From positions 1 through 8,792 of the forward strand of contig DUUE01000057.1 in assembly GCA_012841735.1 (NCBI GenBank): 8,792 bases of DNA, written 5' to 3'. Made by a program: the position numbers and the translations under genes. Of the stretch, positions 4,069 through 8,792 are shown piece after piece (the first letter of the stretch is position 1; every line of letters starts with the position of its first letter). The notes below the pieces were generated by a model that saw nothing but the letters and a program-made list of their open reading frames with translations, ran no database searches and had not been told where the DNA came from. This DNA comes from Bacillota bacterium. GTDB lineage: Bacteria; Bacillota; Dethiobacteria; Dethiobacterales; Dethiobacteraceae.

Positions 4069-7000
4069 ATGCCTGAAATGTTCAAAGAGATCGATGCGGG
4101 AACCAGGAAGCGTCGCAGCTATGCCAGAATTGAAGAAGTCCTGGAGCTGCCCAATCTGATTGAGGTCCAGCAGGCCTCCTACCAGTGGTTCCTCACAGAG
4201 GGGCTCCAGGAGATGTTTGACGAAATTTCCCCGATTCAGGATTTTACGGGGAACCTGGTGCTGGAGTTTATCAGTTATTCTCTGGGCGAACCCAAATATT
4301 CCGTAGATGAATGTAAGGAGCGCGATGCCACCTATTCGGTGCCCCTGCGTGTCCGTGTCCGCCTCATTAACAAAGAGACCGGCGAGGTCAAAGAACAGGA
4401 AGTCTTTATGGGAGATTTCCCGCTGATGACGGAAAACGGGACTTTTATTATCAACGGGGCGGAACGTGTGATTGTCAGCCAGCTGGTCCGCTCTCCCGGC
4501 GTCTACTTTAACAGCCAGATTGACTTCAGCGGCAAAGTGCTTTATGAAGGGACAATTATTCCTAACCGCGGGGCGTGGCTGGAGTTTGAGACCGATGTAA
4601 ATGACGTGATTTATGTCCGTGTGGACCGTACCCGGAAAGTGCCGGTTACGGTGCTGTTGCGTGCCATAGGTTACGGCCAGAACAATGAGATACTCCACCT
4701 CTACGATCACGACCCGCGCATCCTGGCCACCCTGGAGAAAGACCACACCGATTCTTTTGAATCGGGCATCCTGGAGATTTACAAGCGGTTGCGTCCGGGT
4801 GAGCCGCTGAACGTGGAGAATGCCCGTTCTCTGTTTGAGTCGCTCTTTTTTGAACCGAAAAGGTATGATTTTGCCCATGTGGGCCGTTATAAAATGAATA
4901 AAAAACTTTCCTTTATTCCACGTGCCGTTCACCAAAGACTGGCGGACCATGTCATGGATGATGACGGGAAAGTGCTTGCCCGTGCCGGTGAGACGATTAC
5001 GCTGGAAATGGCGCGCATGTTCGAAGAAAAGGGCATTTCCAGGATCCGCATTGAATATAATGAGCGGGAAATTATCGTCATGAACAATGAAAATGTGAAC
5101 CCCAGGATCCGGCATCTCACCAAAGAAGATATTGTGGGTACAATCGGCTATCTCCTGAATTTAATGGACGGCCTGGGGAGTGTGGATGATATTGACCACC
5201 TGGGCAACCGCCGCCTGCGCAGCGTGGGCGAACTGCTGCAGAACCAGTTTCGAATCGGCCTTTCCCGCATGGAGCGTGTGGTGCGGGAGCGGATGACGAT
5301 TCAGGATGTGGAAGCCATCACCCCGCAGGCATTAATTAATATCCGCCCGGTAATTGCGGCGGTGAAAGAGTTTTTCGGTTCCAGCCAACTGTCCCAGTTT
5401 ATGGATCAGACCAACCCGCTGGCCGAACTGACACATAAAAGACGCCTTTCCGCCCTGGGCCCCGGCGGCCTGAGCCGTGAGCGCGCCGGTTTTGAGGTGC
5501 GGGACGTGCACCACTCCCACTATGGGAGAATGTGCCCCATCGAGACCCCTGAAGGACCCAACATCGGCCTCATCGGTTCCCTTTCCACCTACGGCCGCAT
5601 CAATGAATACGGTTTTATAGAAACGCCTTACAGGAAAGTGAACAAAGAAATCGGCCGCGTCACCGAAGAAATTGTCTACCTGACCGCGGACGATGAAGAT
5701 AATTATACCATTGCCCAGGCCAACGCCGAGCTGGATGAAAACGGCTATTTTCTGAGCAACCGTATCACCTGCCGCTATAAAAATGAAACGGTGATGCGTC
5801 CGCCGCAGGCCATAGATTTTATGGATGTGTCGCCCAAGCAGCTTGTCTCCGTGGCCACTGCACTCATTCCTTTCCTGGAAAATGATGATGCCAACCGCGC
5901 CCTGATGGGTTCCAACATGCAGCGCCAGGCCGTTCCCCTGCTGCAGACAGACGCACCCCTGGTGGGGACAGGCATGGAGTATAAAACGGCAAAAGACTCC
6001 GGTGTTGTGATCGTAGCCAAAAATGCGGGAGAAGTTGTTTATGTAGCCGCCGACAAAATTGTCGTCCGCCGGCAGGACGATCCCGACGGACCCAATGTGG
6101 TGATTAACGGCCGGACAGGGGAAATATTCCCCGGCAAGCAGTTTGGCAATTACCAGCGCGGCTGTGACATTTACACACTGCAGAAATATAACCGTTCCAA
6201 CCAGGGCACCTGCATGAACCAGAAGCCCATAGTCAGGAAAGGCCAAATGGTAGTCGCCAATCAGGTTATTGCCGACGGCCCTTCCACGAACCAGGGCGAA
6301 CTTGCTCTTGGCCGCAATGTGCTGGTGGCTTTCATGCCCTGGGAAGGGTATAACTACGAGGATGCCATTCTGTTAAGCGAAAAACTGGTGAAAGAGGATA
6401 TTTTCACCTCCATTCATATAGAAGAATATGAGTCGGAAGCGCGGGACACCAAGCTGGGCCCGGAAGAGATTACGCGGGATATCCCCAATGTGGGCGAGGA
6501 TGCTTTAAAAGATTTGGATGAACGGGGGATTATCCGCATCGGGGCGGAAGTCCGTGCCGGAGATATTCTGGTCGGCAAGGTCACGCCCAAGGGAGAAACG
6601 GAACTGACGGCGGAAGAACGCCTGCTCCGGGCCATTTTTGGCGAGAAGGCGCGGGAAGTACGTGACACTTCCCTGCGTGTCCCCCATGGCGAGGCCGGCA
6701 TGGTGGTGGATGTCAAAGTCTTTTCCCGTGAACAGGGTGATGAACTGCCGCCGGGTGTCAACCAGCTGGTGCGGGTCTATGTGGCCCAGAAACGTAAAAT
6801 CTCCGAAGGGGATAAAATGGCCGGCCGCCACGGCAACAAAGGGGTAATTGCCCGTATCCTGCCGGAAGAGGATATGCCGTTTTTACCCGACGGGACACCG
6901 GTGGAAATAGTGCTTAACCCGCTGGGTGTGCCGTCGCGGATGAATATCGGCCAGATCCTGGAGACCCACCTGGGGTGGGCCGCCAAAACGCTGGGCATTT

Positions 7001-7911
7001 ATGTGGCCTCTCCCGTTTTTGACGGCGCCCGGGAAGATGACGTGCTCAATGCCTTAAAAGAAGCAAGCCTGCCGGAATCCGGCAAGACACTGCTTTTTGA
7101 CGGACGCACCGGCGAACCATTTGACAATGAAATAACGGTCGGCTATGTCTATATGCTGAAACTGGCCCACCTGGTTGACGATAAAATACATGCCCGCTCC
7201 ACCGGACCTTACTCCCTGGTCACGCAGCAGCCCCTGGGCGGCAAAGCCCAGTTTGGCGGGCAGCGGTTCGGGGAAATGGAAGTCTGGGCACTGGAGGCAT
7301 ACGGTGCCGCTTACACACTGCAGGAAATACTGACCGTGAAATCGGACGATGTGGTGGGGCGCGTCAAAACATACGAAGCAATTGTCAAAGGCGAAAATAT
7401 CCCCGAGCCCGGCGTACCGGAGTCATTTAAAGTCCTGGTCAAGGAACTGCAGAGCCTGGGGATGGACGTCAAGGTTGTGGATGAGGAGGCGGGCGAGCTG
7501 GAAATCCGGGAAAGCGAAGACGACGGCGAAGTCCGCGACCTGGGAGTCAACATTGAAGGCGAAGAAGAGGAAGAACAGCCGGTGGCTGTAGACGACCGGG
7601 GCAGTGATGCGATCCTGGAGGAAGAGGAGGAAGGCGAAGACCCTGATGAGCTGGAGGACCTTCCGGAACCGGAACTGTCACAGCTGGTAATTGACGAAGA
7701 AGATGCCGGCGAAGATGACAACAGTCTCAACCTGGATGACGATCTTACCCTGGATCTGGATACGAACCTGGCCGATGACCTGGAAGAACTGGATGATGAT
7801 TTGGCAGATCTGGATGACGATTTTGCCTACGATGAAGAAGATGATGAGTTAGGTTATCGCAGGCAAAAGAAGCGTTACAGCAGCTATGATGAGGATGAGG
7901 ATGAGGAATAA
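4069..7911 (+). CDS. rpoB: DNA-directed RNA polymerase subunit beta, with long acidic C-terminal tail
   Basis: This encodes a 1280-residue beta subunit, forming with beta-prime the polymerase active-site cleft. The N-terminus has RRSYARIEEVLELPNLIEVQ; the rifampicin pocket is at 437-468 (SQLSQFMDQ, THKRRLSALGPGG), and Q443, D446, H456 and S461, the common resistance positions, are wild type. E764-D765 in the segment EGYNYEDAIL match the metal-site acidic pair of E. coli. KMAGRHGNKG is at 916-925, and the C-terminal clamp-contacting part (QPLGGKAQFGG, FGEMEVWALEAYGA) at about 1054-1080. Conserved sequence ends near 1135. The rest, about 1144-1280, is a low-complexity acidic tail: 57 of the last 116 residues are Asp or Glu, with one basic patch (1264-1269). 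This makes it longer than Bacillus RpoB (about 1190). The start is ambiguous: ATG 4069 is close to GGGAG (4061-4065), and ATG 4078 also fits. Confidence 0.96.
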   Translation: MPEMFKEIDAGTRKRRSYARIEEVLELPNLIEVQQASYQWFLTEGLQEMFDEISPIQDFTGNLVLEFISYSLGEPKYSVDECKERDATYSVPLRVRVRLINKETGEVKEQEVFMGDFPLMTENGTFIINGAERVIVSQLVRSPGVYFNSQIDFSGKVLYEGTIIPNRGAWLEFETDVNDVIYVRVDRTRKVPVTVLLRAIGYGQNNEILHLYDHDPRILATLEKDHTDSFESGILEIYKRLRPGEPLNVENARSLFESLFFEPKRYDFAHVGRYKMNKKLSFIPRAVHQRLADHVMDDDGKVLARAGETITLEMARMFEEKGISRIRIEYNEREIIVMNNENVNPRIRHLTKEDIVGTIGYLLNLMDGLGSVDDIDHLGNRRLRSVGELLQNQFRIGLSRMERVVRERMTIQDVEAITPQALINIRPVIAAVKEFFGSSQLSQFMDQTNPLAELTHKRRLSALGPGGLSRERAGFEVRDVHHSHYGRMCPIETPEGPNIGLIGSLSTYGRINEYGFIETPYRKVNKEIGRVTEEIVYLTADDEDNYTIAQANAELDENGYFLSNRITCRYKNETVMRPPQAIDFMDVSPKQLVSVATALIPFLENDDANRALMGSNMQRQAVPLLQTDAPLVGTGMEYKTAKDSGVVIVAKNAGEVVYVAADKIVVRRQDDPDGPNVVINGRTGEIFPGKQFGNYQRGCDIYTLQKYNRSNQGTCMNQKPIVRKGQMVVANQVIADGPSTNQGELALGRNVLVAFMPWEGYNYEDAILLSEKLVKEDIFTSIHIEEYESEARDTKLGPEEITRDIPNVGEDALKDLDERGIIRIGAEVRAGDILVGKVTPKGETELTAEERLLRAIFGEKAREVRDTSLRVPHGEAGMVVDVKVFSREQGDELPPGVNQLVRVYVAQKRKISEGDKMAGRHGNKGVIARILPEEDMPFLPDGTPVEIVLNPLGVPSRMNIGQILETHLGWAAKTLGIYVASPVFDGAREDDVLNALKEASLPESGKTLLFDGRTGEPFDNEITVGYVYMLKLAHLVDDKIHARSTGPYSLVTQQPLGGKAQFGGQRFGEMEVWALEAYGAAYTLQEILTVKSDDVVGRVKTYEAIVKGENIPEPGVPESFKVLVKELQSLGMDVKVVDEEAGELEIRESEDDGEVRDLGVNIEGEEEEEQPVAVDDRGSDAILEEEEEGEDPDELEDLPEPELSQLVIDEEDAGEDDNSLNLDDDLTLDLDTNLADDLEELDDDLADLDDDFAYDEEDDELGYRRQKKRYSSYDEDEDEE
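7732..7905 (+). repeat. Low-complexity repeats encoding the RpoB acidic tail
   Basis: CTGGATGAYGAT occurs three times in frame (7732-7743, 7789-7800, 7810-7821), each encoding LDDD or the like, within a stretch of DDL-type peptide repeats. Near the stop, GATGAG is repeated three times in tandem (7888-7905), encoding DEDEDE. Such short in-frame repeats are typical of growth by replication slippage, so tail length may vary among strains. Confidence 0.6.
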
Positions 7912-7964
7912 GTCAGCACGGCGCGGCTTGTGTTTAAGGACCAAACGAAAGGGAGGAAATGCCC

Positions 7965-8792
7965 TTGCTGGATGTAAACAATTTTGATGCGATAAAAATC
8001 GGTCTGGCATCCCCCGAACAAATCCGGAAATGGTCACGGGGAGAAGTAAAAAAACCCGAAACCATTAACTACAGGACGCTGAAGCCGGAAAGGGAGGGCC
8101 TGTTTTGTGAAAAGATCTTCGGCCCGCAGAAAGACTGGGAGTGCCACTGCGGCAAATATAAACGTGTCCGCTACAAAGGGATAGTCTGCGACCGCTGCGG
8201 TGTGGAAGTGACACGGGCCAAAGTACGCCGGGAACGCATGGGCCATATCGAACTGGCGGCACCCGTTTCCCACATCTGGTATTTTAAGGGAATTCCCAGC
8301 CGTATGGGGCTGCTGTTAGACATGTCGCCGCGGGCATTGGAAAAAGTCCTTTATTTTGCCGCGTATGTGGTTATTGACCCGGGTGATACGGGCCTTTTGA
8401 AAAAGCAGCTGCTGACGGAAATGGAATACCGGGAATACAGGGAAAAGTATGACCATCTTTTCCGTGTCGGCCGCGGCTTTAAAGCCAAAATGGGTGCCGA
8501 AGCCATTAAAGAGTTGCTGCAGGAAATAGATCTGGACCAGTTGGTGAATGAGCTGCGGACGGAGCTGCGTTCCGCTACGGGCCAGAAAAAAATCCGTGCC
8601 GTCCGCCGGCTGGAAGTGGCCGAAGCTTTCCGCCAGTCCGGCAATGATCCTACCTGGATGATTCTGGAGGTTATTCCGGTCATACCGCCCGATTTGCGGC
8701 CCATGGTACAACTGGACGGCGGCCGTTTTGCCACCTCCGATTTAAATGACCTGTACCGGCGCGTGATTAACCGCAATAACCGCCTGAAACGC
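7965..8792 (+). CDS. rpoC: DNA-directed RNA polymerase subunit beta-prime, N-terminal 276 residues (3' end outside window)
   Basis: This is the start of beta-prime, the subunit carrying the catalytic Mg-binding loop, which lies beyond the window. The visible part covers the N-terminal clamp. The zinc-binding domain uses C60, C62, C75 and C78 (motifs ECHCGKYKR and CDRCGVEVTRAKVRRERMGH), then AAPVSHIWYFKGIPSRMGLL. It ends in DGGRFATSDLNDLYRRVINR, before the rudder and active site. I choose TTG 7965: AAAGGGAGG (7948-7956) lies 8 bases before it, and the protein then begins MLDVNNFD like the Bacillus subunit. ATG 7959, two codons earlier, is only 2 bases from the ribosome binding site and would add Met-Pro. 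The 53-base gap from rpoB shows no terminator, so the two are cotranscribed. Confidence 0.95.
   Translation, partial: MLDVNNFDAIKIGLASPEQIRKWSRGEVKKPETINYRTLKPEREGLFCEKIFGPQKDWECHCGKYKRVRYKGIVCDRCGVEVTRAKVRRERMGHIELAAPVSHIWYFKGIPSRMGLLLDMSPRALEKVLYFAAYVVIDPGDTGLLKKQLLTEMEYREYREKYDHLFRVGRGFKAKMGAEAIKELLQEIDLDQLVNELRTELRSATGQKKIRAVRRLEVAEAFRQSGNDPTWMILEVIPVIPPDLRPMVQLDGGRFATSDLNDLYRRVINRNNRLKR

Noticed and set aside
3805..5115. 436-codon open frame on the minus strand opposite the rpoB leader and 5' part
   Set aside because: It is a shadow of rpoB codon bias; the product has no recognisable domains, is rich in His, Phe and Gln as antisense frames are, and has no matching promoter or ribosome binding site.
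5332..6246. 304-codon open frame on the minus strand inside rpoB
   Set aside because: Antisense shadow of the most conserved part of rpoB; composition is typical of reverse-read coding DNA.

Overview
The window is the rpmG-secE-nusG-rplK-rplA-rplJ-rplL-rpoB-rpoC cluster of a Gram-positive (Bacillota) bacterium. The cut 3' end of a tuf gene lies on the left and the cut 5' end of rpoC on the right. All genes are on the + strand. The proteins closely resemble Bacillus and Clostridia versions: RpoB lacks the large enterobacterial insertions, L33 is the zinc-binding form, and ribosome binding sites are strong AAGGAGG types. A tuf copy directly before rpmG, with no gene between rplL and rpoB (Bacillus has a small methyltransferase-like gene there), suggests a clostridial lineage of the Desulfotomaculum/Peptococcaceae kind. 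That lineage call is inference from gene order and protein resemblance, not a database match.

Layout. 1-127: end of EF-Tu. 128-379: a hairpin terminator, a good sigma-A-type promoter and a 5' hairpin ahead of rpmG. 380-1319: rpmG (L33), secE (translocon subunit) and nusG (elongation/pausing factor). 1336-2532: rplK (L11) and rplA (L1), separated by a two-helix RNA that looks like an L1 binding site. 2533-2736: the L10 leader with its conserved core and a terminator hairpin. 2737-3705: rplJ (L10) and rplL (L7/L12), the ribosomal stalk. 3706-4068: a 363-base gap holding a strong terminator, a near-ideal extended -10 promoter, and a long AT-rich structured leader that matches no family I recognise. 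4069-7911: rpoB. 7912-8792: the intergenic gap and the first 276 codons of rpoC.

How it works together. The cluster makes stalk and L1-arm proteins of the large ribosomal subunit, the two large RNA polymerase subunits, the NusG factor that binds polymerase, and a translocon subunit. The RNA structures suggest local control at three levels: L1 on rplK-rplA translation, the L10-L12 complex on rplJ-rplL, and a separate promoter plus an unassigned leader setting rpoBC output apart from the ribosomal protein genes.

The cluster is mostly conventional. The points most worth a second look are the 16-bp inverted repeat with a U-rich 3' flank in the rpoB leader, the roughly 115-residue strongly acidic C-terminal tail of RpoB, and the odd start region of nusG, where a perfect Shine-Dalgarno sequence lies about 20 bases before the family start codon with a hairpin between. 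I see no mobile element, CRISPR array, tRNA or rRNA.
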